Positions 51,330 through 60,474 of a DNA stretch of 64,000 bases are shown here, piece by piece; within the stretch, counting starts at the first letter, position 1, and every line of letters begins with the position of its first letter. Source of the DNA: Planococcus sp. PAMC 21323 (GTDB taxonomy: Bacteria > Bacillota > Bacilli > Bacillales_A > Planococcaceae); the NCBI RefSeq assembly GCF_000785555.1, contig NZ_CP009129.1, positions 124,001 through 188,000 of the forward strand, written 5' to 3'. The notes beneath the pieces are model-generated. The model did no database searches, was not told where the DNA came from, and was given only the letters and a program-made list of their open reading frames with translations. Position numbers and translations under genes: made by a program.

Positions 51330-51713
51330 TTATTCTTGATCTTTATAAAACACTTTATCTACATTGTAGAGTGCTTTTTCTGCGTTGATCAAATACGTTT
51401 CGTAAATTTCTCGTTCCATTGGATCTTCAACAAAAGAAACCGTAATGCGGTAAACTTCGTCGCGGTGGTTTTTCAATGGTGATACCGAATCTTCGAAATG
51501 CTTTTTCACACGTTGGCGTAGCTTGCGGGCTTTTCCGACAAACAATAGCTCACCGCTATGGTTAAAGAATTGGATGATGCCGCCTTTATCGCGTGGAATA
51601 TCGTGCAAATCGATAAAGCCGAATAATGGTTTGATGACAGCTTCGTCACCTGTAATTTCTTGTTTGCGCTGTGTAATCGTCACATCAGCTTTTGGTGGTT
51701 GAATATTAATCAT
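51330..51713 (-). CDS. GIY-YIG nuclease family protein
   Basis: 127 residues. The core GGIIQFFNHSGELLFVGKAR followed by KLRQRVKKHF is the GIY-YIG pattern (I-I-Q-F ... L-F-V-G-K-A, with the Arg helix), as in the UvrC N-terminal domain. The first motif is degenerate (GII for GIY), so nuclease activity is uncertain. ATG 51713 is preferred to GTG 51722, which is too close to its GAGGA. Confidence 0.78.
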   Translation of the reverse strand: MINIQPPKADVTITQRKQEITGDEAVIKPLFGFIDLHDIPRDKGGIIQFFNHSGELLFVGKARKLRQRVKKHFEDSVSPLKNHRDEVYRITVSFVEDPMEREIYETYLINAEKALYNVDKVFYKDQE

Positions 51714-51754
51714 GCTTATCACGTCCTCTAATTATCGTATTGCCTATTTTAACA

Positions 51755-51787
51755 TAAAAAAGAGCGAAAATCCATTCGCTCTTTTAT
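51755..51787. terminator. Bidirectional terminator
   Basis: AAAAAAGAGCGAA, short loop, TTCGCTCTTTT between two minus-strand genes; ends the SDR transcript. Confidence 0.8.
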
Positions 51788-51807
51788 ACTTTAGATTCGA
51801 GTCTTTC

Positions 51808-52455
51808 CTATAAGGAATTTAATTGGTCGCTTGCAGGTTGATCGCCTTGCAGCACTTCAAATACTTTGCGATAAGTGTTGTTGCGATCTAGTACATCTAC
51901 TAGCACATGTGCAACATCGGCTCTTGGAATCGATCTTCCTTCCAATGAACTAAAGCCATCGAGAGAGACTTCAATCTTGCCAGATTTTTCTTCATCAGAA
52001 AGTGCACCTGGGCGGACAATTGTATAATCTAAATCAGTTGTTTTCAACAAATCATCAGCTGTGCGTTTAGCGACAAGATACGGTTTCATTGCTTCGCCAC
52101 CGGCATCTGGATTGTCTGATCCGACTGATCCGAGTTGAACAAAGCGTTTTACACCTTTTTCTTGTGCGTATTGAGCTGCTTTTACAGAACCCCATAAATC
52201 AATGGTTAAAGTTTTGTCTGCGCCTGTTTTTGGCCCTGACCCTGCTGCGAAAATAACGGCATCTACGCCATCGTATGCGCCGCTAAAATCTTTTTCTAGA
52301 TCTCCCAATACCACATTGGTAGCGCCTAGTTTTTTCATTTCATCTATTTGTTCTTCTTTACGAACCATTGCAGTTGCTTTGTGGTTTGTTTCAGCTAGTT
52401 CTTTGACAATGTTGCGGCCGACTTGACCGTTTGCTCCAATAACTAATACGTTCAT
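51808..52455 (-). CDS. NAD(P)-binding atypical SDR (YhfK-like)
   Basis: 215-residue Rossmann-fold protein of the NmrA/atypical SDR type. It has the nucleotide motif VIGANGQVGRNIVKEL at the N-terminus, then AVIFAAGSG and TIVRPGALSDEE. It lacks the classical Tyr-x3-Lys pair in an obvious place (VAKRTADDLL follows PYL). Function unknown; related proteins act in redox stress. ATG 52455 follows AAGGAGTGG. Single gene. Confidence 0.85.
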   Translation of the reverse strand: MNVLVIGANGQVGRNIVKELAETNHKATAMVRKEEQIDEMKKLGATNVVLGDLEKDFSGAYDGVDAVIFAAGSGPKTGADKTLTIDLWGSVKAAQYAQEKGVKRFVQLGSVGSDNPDAGGEAMKPYLVAKRTADDLLKTTDLDYTIVRPGALSDEEKSGKIEVSLDGFSSLEGRSIPRADVAHVLVDVLDRNNTYRKVFEVLQGDQPASDQLNSL

Positions 52456-52586
52456 TCGATTCCACTCCTTTTATTGTCTTCACTTTCTTTATGTTCCCTT
52501 TTAGTAGTAGAGTAAACGTTTTATTTCAACATGTAACTGTCCAAAAAGCGTGAGACAAGCTAGAATAGAAGAACGGAGGTGTTACA

Positions 52587-52868
52587 ATGCAAATTACAGA
52601 TTACGTATTTCACAAAATTAATGACCCAACAGGTATTATGGTGGGAGATCGCTATGAATTCTTGTTAAACGTCGAAGTGGACGAAGATGATGAACTATAT
52701 ACGGAAGGCGGCTTAGAGCTGCGCGTTATTATCGCTGCAGAAGAAGCTGGTACCCGCATCGCACATTATAACTTTATCGATAAGCAAACAAGAGGCGCAC
52801 TTGAATTTGGACTTGAAGATGAGGAAGAAGAAGAAATCCTTGCTTACTGTTCAGAAAAATTAGCTTAA
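52587..52868 (+). CDS. DUF6509-like small acidic protein
   Basis: 93-residue, very acidic soluble protein with NDPTGIMVGDRYEFLLNVEV, VDEDDELYTEGGLELRVI and a Glu-rich C-terminus. It fits the small conserved Bacillales family DUF6509 as I remember it. Function unknown. Strong ribosome-binding site CGGAGGTG. Terminator directly after. Confidence 0.68.
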   Translation: MQITDYVFHKINDPTGIMVGDRYEFLLNVEVDEDDELYTEGGLELRVIIAAEEAGTRIAHYNFIDKQTRGALEFGLEDEEEEEILAYCSEKLA

Positions 52869-52904
52869 CAAAAAACATCCTGCTCAATACGAGCAGGATG
52901 TTTT
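52869..52904. terminator. Bidirectional terminator
   Basis: AAAAAACATCCTGCTC, loop AATAC, GAGCAGGATGTTTT. T-runs on both strands although only a 29-codon frame lies on the other side. Confidence 0.85.
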
Positions 52905-52907
52905 CGT

Positions 52908-52997
52908 TTATATTTGAACATCAATTTCATTAAATGCCGCGTCTTGTGTTTTTTGATCTTCTAAAGATTGGCGGATTGTTGGTTCCATTTCTTCCAT
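52908..52997 (-). CDS. Possible 29-codon small ORF or gene remnant
   Basis: Starts MEEMEPTIRQSLEDQKTQDA and ends EIDVQI, then TAA. It faces the bidirectional terminator at 52869-52904 in convergent orientation, as a real gene end would. There is no visible ribosome-binding site and a stop codon is close upstream in frame, so it may be the 3' remnant of a lost gene. The rest of 52998-53224 holds only the hisC upstream region. Confidence 0.3.
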   Translation of the reverse strand: MEEMEPTIRQSLEDQKTQDAAFNEIDVQI

Positions 52998-53224
52998 TAA
53001 TCTGTCTGTTTAACAGTTAACCACATTATTTTATCCGATACAAATACTGTGTATGTTTGTGCAAATAATGTTGCAATTCTGTATAATGGGAGTGGGAAGA
53101 AGCTAGATACATTTATACTTGGAATAACGTAAAGACAATTGGATTTGAAATGTTTTATGACAATGGTATGATTATAAAAATACATAGATAAAAATACATT
53201 TTTTATACTTTTGGAGGAATCCCT

Positions 53225-54334
53225 ATGACAAGCTCAAGCAAAATTACAGCACGTAAAACCTTGGAGAAAATCCAACCTTACTCACCTGGAAAACCAATTT
53301 GGGAAGTGCAAAAAGAATTAGGATTAGACCGTGTTGTTAAGTTGGCGTCTAACGAAAATCCGTTAGGACCTTCACCTAAAGCAGTAGCCGCCATCCAAAA
53401 TGGATTAGCAGAGTTAAACCGTTATCCTGATGCGGATGCTAGCGCATTAAAGAAAGCGATAGCGGAAAAATATCAAGTAACGCCAAAACAAATTATTACC
53501 ACAAATGGTGCGGATGAATTGATCACGTTAATCTCTGAGGCTTTTCTAGAAGCAGGAGATGAAGTCATCGTTCCATCACCATCGTTTAGTGAATACGATT
53601 TTGGCGCACATATCATGGGTGCTACAGTTGTACCCGTTAAATTTAAAGAAGACTTTGAGTATGATGTAGACGCATTAATTTCTGCAGTTACAGAGAAAAC
53701 TAAAATTATCTATATTTGTACGCCGAACAATCCAACAGGTACGTATATGCCGAAATCAGATTTGGATAAATTGGTAGAATCAATTGGTGATGTATTAGTA
53801 GTGATTGATGCAGCATATGATCATTTCGCAGATGCAGCAGATTACACAAATGGTGTTGAATACGTTAATGCCGGGTACCCGGTTGTCACATTAGAAACTT
53901 TTTCGAAAATATACGGTATTGCTGGCGTACGCGTAGGTTTCGGAATTGCTCCTGAATCGATTATCCAATCGATTTTGAAAGTAAAAGAGCCTTTTAACGT
54001 CAATACATTAGCGCAAACTGCAGCAGTTGCAGCTATTGGCGATACGGAGCACGTAGAAACTTCTCAAGAAACCAATAAAGCGGGTCGTCAACAATTATAT
54101 AAAGCTTTTGACGAGCTAGAATTGCCGTATATTGAAAGTATGGCCAATTTTGTATTGGTGCAAATAGGTGAAGATGGTGAAAACCTATACAAACAACTAA
54201 TGGCAAAAGGTGTTATCGTCCGTCACGGAAAGATTTGGGGATTACCTGATTACGTGCGTGTTTCCGTTGGGACAGGAGAAGAAAACCAATTCTTCATTGA
54301 TGCGTTAACGAGCTTATTAGTTAAACAAGCATAA
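53225..54334 (+). CDS. hisC: Histidinol-phosphate aminotransferase
   Basis: PLP-dependent class II aminotransferase of histidine synthesis, often also serving Phe/Tyr synthesis in Bacillales. Seen: KLASNENPLGPSPKAV, NRYPDADASALKKAIAEKY, TPNNPTGTYMPKSDLDKLV and the PLP-binding Lys in ETFSKIYGIAGVRVGF. 369 residues, complete. Strong ribosome-binding site TGGAGGAAT. Stands alone, with its own terminator. Confidence 0.94.
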   Translation: MTSSSKITARKTLEKIQPYSPGKPIWEVQKELGLDRVVKLASNENPLGPSPKAVAAIQNGLAELNRYPDADASALKKAIAEKYQVTPKQIITTNGADELITLISEAFLEAGDEVIVPSPSFSEYDFGAHIMGATVVPVKFKEDFEYDVDALISAVTEKTKIIYICTPNNPTGTYMPKSDLDKLVESIGDVLVVIDAAYDHFADAADYTNGVEYVNAGYPVVTLETFSKIYGIAGVRVGFGIAPESIIQSILKVKEPFNVNTLAQTAAVAAIGDTEHVETSQETNKAGRQQLYKAFDELELPYIESMANFVLVQIGEDGENLYKQLMAKGVIVRHGKIWGLPDYVRVSVGTGEENQFFIDALTSLLVKQA

Positions 54335-54335
54335 A

Positions 54336-54369
54336 GAAAAAAAAGCTTCCGTAATGGGAAGCTTTTTTT
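54336..54369 (+). terminator. Rho-independent terminator
   Basis: AAAAAAGCTTCC, loop GTAATG, GGAAGCTTTTTTT after hisC. Confidence 0.88.
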
Positions 54370-54416
54370 GTGCTTACTATTACATTACGTCATTCTTGGT
54401 GAATCGCATAGTGGGT

Positions 54417-55136
54417 TCACGAACGCTTAACGAATTTATGAAACAGTACGTATTGGATGAAAAATAACGCAAAAGTGGTTAAGCAAAGATTAATGTAATA
54501 CCAGATACCTTCCCCAAAAAAGTCTAACGGAGAAGTAGTTGTAGGACGCTGCATTAGAAAAAGAAAATTAGAATCAGTCCATGGATTGATAAAAAAGCCA
54601 ACCAAAGCAGCGTAAACAAGAAGTAAACTATAGACTCCGAAAAAAGAGCGAATCGTAATAACTTGTGGTCGACTTAAAGCAAGAAACAGACAAGCCCATG
54701 TTATAGCCATATGGTGAATAAAGAATTTCCAGAAACGAAAATGTTGATAATCATAAGGCAATTCAGGAGTGAATAGCGCTAAAAAAGCAGGTAGTATGCC
54801 GATGAAAAAAGCAAGTTGAATCCAGAAAGGGCGCATAGTTATTAACCCAATTATGGAAACCACAGAAGCGACCCCGCATAAATGAAAAGGCATTTGGTTA
54901 TGGAAGCGCCACACGTCATTAACGATCGCCCAATAATGAAAAGAGAATTCCGATAGGACGAGTAAAGCTAATAGGATCCAGCGTAACCAATTCCTCCCTT
55001 TGCTACTATCTCTCAACTTATTTTTAAACAAAAAAAGAAGAATAGTTCCGATAAGAGCAATAGTGAGTACGATTAAATGACTCGTAGAAAAAAGATTAAA
55101 ATAATGAGTAGATGTCGCACCAAACCAGCTTTCCAT
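54417..55136 (-). CDS. TIGR02206 family membrane protein (YwaF-like)
   Basis: 239-residue protein with about seven membrane helices. The family block FHYWAIVNDVWRFHNQMPFH and LCGVASVVSIIG, with conserved His and Trp residues, fits TIGR02206/YwaF. Function unknown. AAAGGAGAGG precedes ATG 55136. Confidence 0.85.
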   Translation of the reverse strand: MESWFGATSTHYFNLFSTSHLIVLTIALIGTILLFLFKNKLRDSSKGRNWLRWILLALLVLSEFSFHYWAIVNDVWRFHNQMPFHLCGVASVVSIIGLITMRPFWIQLAFFIGILPAFLALFTPELPYDYQHFRFWKFFIHHMAITWACLFLALSRPQVITIRSFFGVYSLLLVYAALVGFFINPWTDSNFLFLMQRPTTTSPLDFFGEGIWYYINLCLTTFALFFIQYVLFHKFVKRS

Positions 55137-55396
55137 AACACCTCTCCTTTATCCAGAAGATATTGTGAGAATAGTTTAACATTAATAGTGTGTTTAAGTT
55201 ACTTGAAGATATTTATTTTTACATAGACATTTAGTAGTCTTATATATGCCTATACACAATAGTCACTAGTGTGGTTTTATTACTTTAAACACTGTAGAAG
55301 CGGACTTTGTCTTATAGCCTCTATAAACAGATGTTTTGCTTTAAGTATGCTTTTTACGATAAACTGCTTTAAAAGTTCTTTAGGAGGAATGCCAAC

Positions 55397-55696
55397 GTGG
55401 ATCACTTAAAGTTATTGTCATCCATCACTTACATTGACACAGAGCGTTCCATTGAGGCTGGTGAAATGAAGGTTGTTGAAACTGAACGCAATATAGATTT
55501 ATATAAAGATACATTGATAACACCAGGTACACAATTTCATGTTGAAAATGTATGGGATATCTCTTACAAATCTTTTTCTTCAGAAGCCAGATTGCTGTAT
55601 CTTCATACGCACCGTGGTGTATTGACCTATATGATCTACACGGATCCAGATAAATTTGTAAAAACGTTTAAAAAATTGAAAAACGAGAATTACTAA
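55397..55696 (+). CDS. Hypothetical protein, unrecognised
   Basis: 99-residue soluble protein, family not recognised. GTG start with TAGGAGGAAT upstream. The pattern of alternating strands (MKVVETERNIDLYKDTLI, RLLYLHTHRGVLTYMIY) and a final helix (DKFVKTFKKLKNENY) suggests a small beta-rich domain, possibly PH-like. Own terminator follows, and the preceding 260 bp hold no gene. Confidence 0.65.
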   Translation: MDHLKLLSSITYIDTERSIEAGEMKVVETERNIDLYKDTLITPGTQFHVENVWDISYKSFSSEARLLYLHTHRGVLTYMIYTDPDKFVKTFKKLKNENY

Positions 55697-55726
55697 AGAA
55701 GATAGGTTTTTCCTGTCTTCTTTTTT
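55695..55726 (+). terminator. Rho-independent terminator
   Basis: AAGAAGATAGG pairs with CCTGTCTTCTT followed by T-run. Confidence 0.8.
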
Positions 55727-55784
55727 GACTTTATAGAGCTGCATGGGAAGCGTGGATGCAATTTATAGGAAAGGAGAAAAGAAC

Positions 55785-56153
55785 ATGGAGAACACCATCG
55801 ATATTGCAAATCAATGGATTGCAAGAGTTAACGATAAAGACATTAAAGCCGTGCTAGAAGTTTCAGATCCTCATATTGAATTGGTCGGACCAAGAGGTGT
55901 CGCAGAAGGCCATGATATTTTGCAGAAGTGGATTGAACAGTCGGGCATTCATATGGAGACTCAAGATTATTACGCTAAAGATGAAGAAGTGATTTGCGTT
56001 CAAAAAGCCACATGGGAAAACCAAAGTGGTCATGTGACGATATATACGTATATGCAAATAAGAAATAAGAAAGTTCATCGCTTAGGGAGATACGATACAT
56101 TGGATGATGCCTTCGGACAATGTCTGTTAAGTGAAGAGGATTTAGTTAAATAA
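55785..56153 (+). CDS. SnoaL/NTF2-like small protein
   Basis: 122 residues of the NTF2-like superfamily: IDIANQWIARVNDKDIKAVL, SDPHIELVGPRG, HDILQKWIEQSG and a strand-rich C-terminal half (VTIYTYMQIRNKKVHRLGRY). Cytosolic, function unknown. ATG 55785 with AAAGGAGAA upstream is preferred to ATG 55743. Monocistronic with terminator. Confidence 0.8.
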   Translation: MENTIDIANQWIARVNDKDIKAVLEVSDPHIELVGPRGVAEGHDILQKWIEQSGIHMETQDYYAKDEEVICVQKATWENQSGHVTIYTYMQIRNKKVHRLGRYDTLDDAFGQCLLSEEDLVK

Positions 56154-56158
56154 AAAGA

Positions 56159-56208
56159 GGCTATTACCAAAGGTCAGTACAACTGATATTTGGTGATAGC
56201 TTTTTATT
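56159..56208 (+). terminator. Rho-independent terminator
   Basis: GCTATTACCAAA pairs with TTTGGTGATAGC followed by TTTTTATTT. Confidence 0.8.
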
Positions 56209-56310
56209 TCCAAGGAATTGAGACTTTTAGAGTGTTTCGACAATTTATATAAATTATCTGAAAAAACTATTGATTTATAAAATTATTTCAATTATACTTT
56301 CCTAAACAGC

Positions 56311-56330
56311 TTACTAAACCGGTTTAGTAA
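56311..56330. promoter_or_regulatory. KdgR operator (perfect 20-bp palindrome)
   Basis: TTACTAAACCGGTTTAGTAA, directly before the TAGGAGG ribosome-binding site of kdgR. A central CG palindrome of this kind is typical for LacI-family operators. It points to autoregulation of the operon. Confidence 0.8.
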
Positions 56331-56341
56331 TAGGAGGAAAC

Positions 56342-57346
56342 ATGAAGAAAATAACAATGCAAGATGTAGCGCTAAAAGCGGGTGTTTCCAAAAGCACTGT
56401 TTCCCAGTATATAAATAGCCGTTTTGAGTTTATGAGTGTGGCGACCAAACTTCGAGTTGAAGAAGCGATTAAGGAATTAGGTTATATTCCCAATCATATA
56501 GCTAAAAGCTTAAAACAGAAAAAAACGGGAACAATTGGTGTAATCGTAGCCAATATCCTTCATACATTTTCTACAGAAATTATTCGAGCAATCGAAGATG
56601 AATGCGAAAAAAATGGTTTCCACTTGTTTGTTTGTAACGCAGACGATCAACCAGCAAAAGAACGTTTGTATATCGATATGTTAGTGGCGAAACAAGTTGA
56701 TGGATTAATCATTTTTCCAACAAACGGTAATAACGATTATTATAAACAATTAAAAACTGCAGAATTCCCGATTGTGTTTGTTGACCGAGTCATCAATGAG
56801 CCAATTTTCCCCACATTATTGCTAGACAATGAAAGCGCTTCACAGATTGCGGTGGATTTATTGGTGAAAAAAGGGCGAAGCAAAATCGGTTTAGTATCAA
56901 CTTCTATTGCGGAAAACGTAACACCTCGTGTCGAGCGAATCAAAGGTTTTAGAAAGACCATAGCTTCGCATAGCTTGAGCATAAAAGAAGATTGGATTAT
57001 AGCTGCGAAGCGGCAAGAGATTGGAAGTAAGCTTCAAGAGCTATGGGACTCTGGCAATCGGCCAGAAGCATTTTTTGCTACAAATGATTTAGCTTTAATT
57101 GAGTTATTAAAGTTTATCAAAAGCAATAACTTGGCCATTCCTGAAGATATCGGTGTAATAGCGATTGATGACTCACCGTTTCTAGAAATTGCCACAACCC
57201 CGATTTCAGTTATTAAGCAGCCAACTTTTGAAATAGGGCAAAATGCAGCCGAGACCTTGCTGCAACTAATTGTCAGTAAAGATTTCAAAAACCAATATGA
57301 AGAACGACGGTATCAGCCGATTTTGATAGAAAGAGAATCCATATAA
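56342..57346 (+). CDS. kdgR: LacI family regulator of the uronate operon (KdgR)
   Basis: 334 residues: N-terminal LacI helix-turn-helix and hinge (MQDVALKAGVSKSTVSQYIN, then YIPNHIAKSLKQKKTG), and a periplasmic-binding-protein-like effector domain. First gene of the KDG/uronate operon, with an operator palindrome immediately upstream; by analogy with B. subtilis KdgR the likely inducer is 2-keto-3-deoxygluconate. Confidence 0.9.
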   Translation: MKKITMQDVALKAGVSKSTVSQYINSRFEFMSVATKLRVEEAIKELGYIPNHIAKSLKQKKTGTIGVIVANILHTFSTEIIRAIEDECEKNGFHLFVCNADDQPAKERLYIDMLVAKQVDGLIIFPTNGNNDYYKQLKTAEFPIVFVDRVINEPIFPTLLLDNESASQIAVDLLVKKGRSKIGLVSTSIAENVTPRVERIKGFRKTIASHSLSIKEDWIIAAKRQEIGSKLQELWDSGNRPEAFFATNDLALIELLKFIKSNNLAIPEDIGVIAIDDSPFLEIATTPISVIKQPTFEIGQNAAETLLQLIVSKDFKNQYEERRYQPILIERESI

Positions 57347-57363
57347 AAAAGGGAGGTGAGATT

Positions 57364-58320
57364 TTGCTTAAAGAGTTTGGCGTATTAACAATTGGAGATG
57401 CCATGATTACGATGAATCCTATGACGACTGGACCACTAAAGTATGTAACGCAGTTTGAGCGTAAAGTCGGTGGTGCTGAGATGAATTTCGCGATTGGCTG
57501 TGCACGATTAGGGCTTACTAGCAAATGGATCAGTAGGTTGGGCAAAGATGAATTCGGGCAAGTTATTTATAATTTTGCTCGCGGAGAAGGCATTGATGTA
57601 TCATCAGTCGGCTTTGTTGAAGGCGTTGCAACTTCAGTGAACTTTAAAGAAATCCATGCAAGTGGCTCGGGGAAAACCTATTATTACCGGAGTCCATCTC
57701 CTATCGAGTCGCTTACAGAAGAAGACATCACAGAAGAAATGTTCGACGGCATTCAAGTTGTTCATTTAACAGGGGTTTACTTAGCCCTCGGGGAACGAAA
57801 CTTAACGATTGCTAAAAAAATACTAACGATAGCGAAACAAAAAGGAATTACGGTGTCTTTTGATCCGAATATTCGCTTGAAACTATGGAGTATTGAAAAA
57901 GCACGTACAGCTTATGAAACGATTTTTCCAGAAGTTGATATTTTATTAACTGGTTTAGATGAAATTCAAATGATTTCAGGCAAAGAAAGTTTGGACGAAC
58001 TTGTAGCATACACTGCCAAGTTTGCTATACAAGATCTTGTCATTAAAGACGGAGAAAAAGGATCGAAACTGTATCGAAACGGACAATGGATTGCGGCACC
58101 CGGATTTTCGGTAACGCCTGTTGATACTGTCGGTGCTGGAGATGGATTTGACGCAGGATACATATATGGGGTTTTAAATCATTTTGATGAAGAAACCTTA
58201 TTGCGTTTTGCAAACTGTGTAGGCGGACTTGTCACTACCGTCACGGGAGATAATGAAGGGCTGCCTTATTTAGCGGAAGTGGAAAACTTTCTTAACGGCA
58301 GCAAAGTGATTGAACGCTAA
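57364..58320 (+). CDS. kdgK: 2-keto-3-deoxygluconate kinase (PfkB family)
   Basis: Phosphorylates KDG to KDPG. Ribokinase fold: GGAEMNFAIGCARLG near the start, and the catalytic anion hole/base DTVGAGDGFDAGYIYG near residue 255. TTG start at 57364 with GGGAGGTGAG upstream. Length 318 residues. Substrate assigned from its place between kdgR and the aldolase/uxuA genes. Confidence 0.9.
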   Translation: MLKEFGVLTIGDAMITMNPMTTGPLKYVTQFERKVGGAEMNFAIGCARLGLTSKWISRLGKDEFGQVIYNFARGEGIDVSSVGFVEGVATSVNFKEIHASGSGKTYYYRSPSPIESLTEEDITEEMFDGIQVVHLTGVYLALGERNLTIAKKILTIAKQKGITVSFDPNIRLKLWSIEKARTAYETIFPEVDILLTGLDEIQMISGKESLDELVAYTAKFAIQDLVIKDGEKGSKLYRNGQWIAAPGFSVTPVDTVGAGDGFDAGYIYGVLNHFDEETLLRFANCVGGLVTTVTGDNEGLPYLAEVENFLNGSKVIER

Positions 58321-58365
58321 CCTAAACATACTGAGAGTAGATTTTCTTGGAAAAGGAGGAACGCT

Positions 58366-59397
58366 GTGGCGACAGTAACTGTACCGTTTCAAGAAGTTCA
58401 AGAATTAATCGAAGAAAAGCTAAAAAGCGCTGGCGTTAGCTCAGCACATGCTGCTAAAGTTGCTGAAATTCTTATTCATGCAGATTTACGAGGTGTGAAC
58501 TCGCATGGCGCACTTCGGACAGAGCATTACATGAAGCGTCTCAATGCAGGTGGGATCAATCCTAATCCGACTATTCTATTTAACCAAACCGGTCCAGCAA
58601 CGGGTGTAGTCGATGGAGATGATGGGTTTGGTCATGTTGTAGCCGACTATGCGATAAAACATGCGATCGAAATGGCTAAGGAAAATGGGGTAGGCATGGT
58701 AACGGTGATGAACAGCAGTCATTGTGGAGCACTTAGTTATTTTGTAGAAACTGCGACAAAACATAAACTAATTGGCATAGCAATGACCCATACCGATAAA
58801 ATTGTAGTTCCATTCGGAGGAAAAGAATCCTTCCTCGGTACAAACCCAATAGCTTATGGAATACCTGGAAAGCGTGAAAAGCCGTTTATTTTGGATATGG
58901 CTACTTCAAATGTTGCGTTAGGTAAAGTCCTTCAACATAAGGAAGAAGGCAAAGAAATTCCCAACGGATGGGGAGTCGATGAAACAGGTGCATCCGTCAC
59001 CGATCCGGCAAAAGTAGTTTCTTTAACGCCGTTTGGTGGTCCGAAAGGTTCTGGCTTGTCTATGGTTATTGATATTTTTTCAGGACTGCTGGCAGGTATG
59101 GCGTTCGGTCCTCATATTACTCCAATGTACCAAGAATTCGAGAAAAAAAGAAAGTTGGGCCATTATTTCTGTATGGTTAATCCTTCTTACTTCACGAATA
59201 CGGAAGTCTTTTTGGAGCAAGTCGACAAGATGATGAAGGAAATCCGAGAGGTGCCAGCTGCAGAAGGGTTTGAAAGCGTTCTCGTACCAGGGGAAATCGA
59301 ACAAAGGAACGAAGAGCGTAATAGACAAGAAGGCGTTCAGATTGCTGCAACTACGTATGCGTATTTAAAAAATATTAAACACAAAAGGGGAGAATAG
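58366..59397 (+). CDS. Ldh-family (malate/lactate/ureidoglycolate dehydrogenase type) oxidoreductase
   Basis: NAD(P)-dependent 2-hydroxyacid/keto-acid oxidoreductase of the YlbC/YiaK family, distinct from Rossmann enzymes. Blocks [44 protein letters not shown] and [20 protein letters not shown] are diagnostic, with the catalytic His in NSSHCG. In this cluster it may interconvert a 2-keto and a 2-hydroxy sugar acid, as YiaK reduces diketogulonate; substrate is inference. GTG start at 58366 after AAAAGGAGGA. Confidence 0.87.
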   Translation: MATVTVPFQEVQELIEEKLKSAGVSSAHAAKVAEILIHADLRGVNSHGALRTEHYMKRLNAGGINPNPTILFNQTGPATGVVDGDDGFGHVVADYAIKHAIEMAKENGVGMVTVMNSSHCGALSYFVETATKHKLIGIAMTHTDKIVVPFGGKESFLGTNPIAYGIPGKREKPFILDMATSNVALGKVLQHKEEGKEIPNGWGVDETGASVTDPAKVVSLTPFGGPKGSGLSMVIDIFSGLLAGMAFGPHITPMYQEFEKKRKLGHYFCMVNPSYFTNTEVFLEQVDKMMKEIREVPAAEGFESVLVPGEIEQRNEERNRQEGVQIAATTYAYLKNIKHKRGE

Positions 59398-59400
59398 AAA

Positions 59401-60405
59401 ATGAAAAAGAAATGGTTAACAGGAATTTTTGCATCTGTATTGGTATTGGGAGCTTGTGGTTCAAATGAGGGAGCAGAAGAAGAAGGCGGTTCAGAGTCAG
59501 GCGATAAAGTTGAATGGCGTTTTGGACATTTAGCTGATGAAAATCACATTTGGCATAAAACAGCTTTGAAATTTGAAGAGCTAGTAGAAGAAAAATCAGA
59601 TGGTCAAATGGAAATTACCATTTACCCGAATAACTCGCTTGGTGGCGAAACAGATACAATCAACTCGATTCAAGCAGGGACAGCGGACATGGTTATTTCA
59701 GGTGAAACATTGCAAAACTGGGCTCCTAATGCGGCTTTGATGGCAGTACCTTATGCTTTCCGTGATTTAGATCATGTAAAGTCTGTGGTTGAAGGTGAGA
59801 TTGGCGAACAAATCAAACAAGAAATTGGTGAAGAAGCGGGATTGAAAGCTCTTTACTACCATACGCGTGCTCCGCGTAACTTAACATCGAACAAAGCGAT
59901 TACTTCTCCAGATGACTTGAAAGGATTTAATATGCGCGTGCCAAACGTTCCATTGTTCTTAGATGTATGGCAAGCTGCTGGTGCATCTCCACAAGTAATG
60001 GATTTTAACGAAGTATTTACTGGATTACAACAAGGTGTAATTGATGGCCAAGAAAATCCAGTAGATTTAATCAAAAGTGGTGGGTTAGCTGAAGTTCAAG
60101 ACTTCGTGAACCGTACTGAGCACGTTTACTCATGGATTTACATTTTAGTAGGAAACGATCAATACGATGCACTTTCTGATGAGTTGAAGCAAGTGGTTCA
60201 AGATGCTGCTGCAGAAGCACAAACTTTCGGTGATGATCTTTACGAAACGGAAATTGCTGCAGTCGAGCAAGACTTGATGGATGCAGGTATGGAATTTGTA
60301 GACGTTGACCAAGATGCTTTCCGTGAAGTCATGACACCAGCTGTTGAAGCTTCGTTATCAGAAGAGCAATTAGAATTATACAAACAGATCCTTGCAGTTG
60401 AATAA
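59401..60405 (+). CDS. dctP: TRAP transporter solute-binding protein (DctP family)
   Basis: Lipoprotein binding subunit of a tripartite ATP-independent transporter; lipobox LGAC with Cys at residue 19. Blocks FGHLADENHIWHKTALKFEE, NSLGGETDTINSIQAGTADM and FTGLQQGVIDGQENPV are typical, with the carboxylate-binding Arg in NMRVPNVP. Likely ligand is a hexuronate or related sugar acid from the operon context. Only 3 bases after the oxidoreductase stop. A hairpin separates it from dctQ. Confidence 0.92.
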   Translation: MKKKWLTGIFASVLVLGACGSNEGAEEEGGSESGDKVEWRFGHLADENHIWHKTALKFEELVEEKSDGQMEITIYPNNSLGGETDTINSIQAGTADMVISGETLQNWAPNAALMAVPYAFRDLDHVKSVVEGEIGEQIKQEIGEEAGLKALYYHTRAPRNLTSNKAITSPDDLKGFNMRVPNVPLFLDVWQAAGASPQVMDFNEVFTGLQQGVIDGQENPVDLIKSGGLAEVQDFVNRTEHVYSWIYILVGNDQYDALSDELKQVVQDAAAEAQTFGDDLYETEIAAVEQDLMDAGMEFVDVDQDAFREVMTPAVEASLSEEQLELYKQILAVE

Positions 60406-60417
60406 TATGTGAGTAGG

Positions 60418-60450
60418 GCATATTTGGCTGCGATAGCCAAATATGCTTTT
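60418..60450 (+). terminator. Attenuator hairpin between dctP and dctQ
   Basis: GCATATTTGGCT pairs perfectly with AGCCAAATATGC, then TTTT. Partial termination or 3'-end protection here would give more binding protein than permease. Confidence 0.75.
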
Positions 60451-60474
60451 CCATTGAGGAAGGAATGAGTTCGG

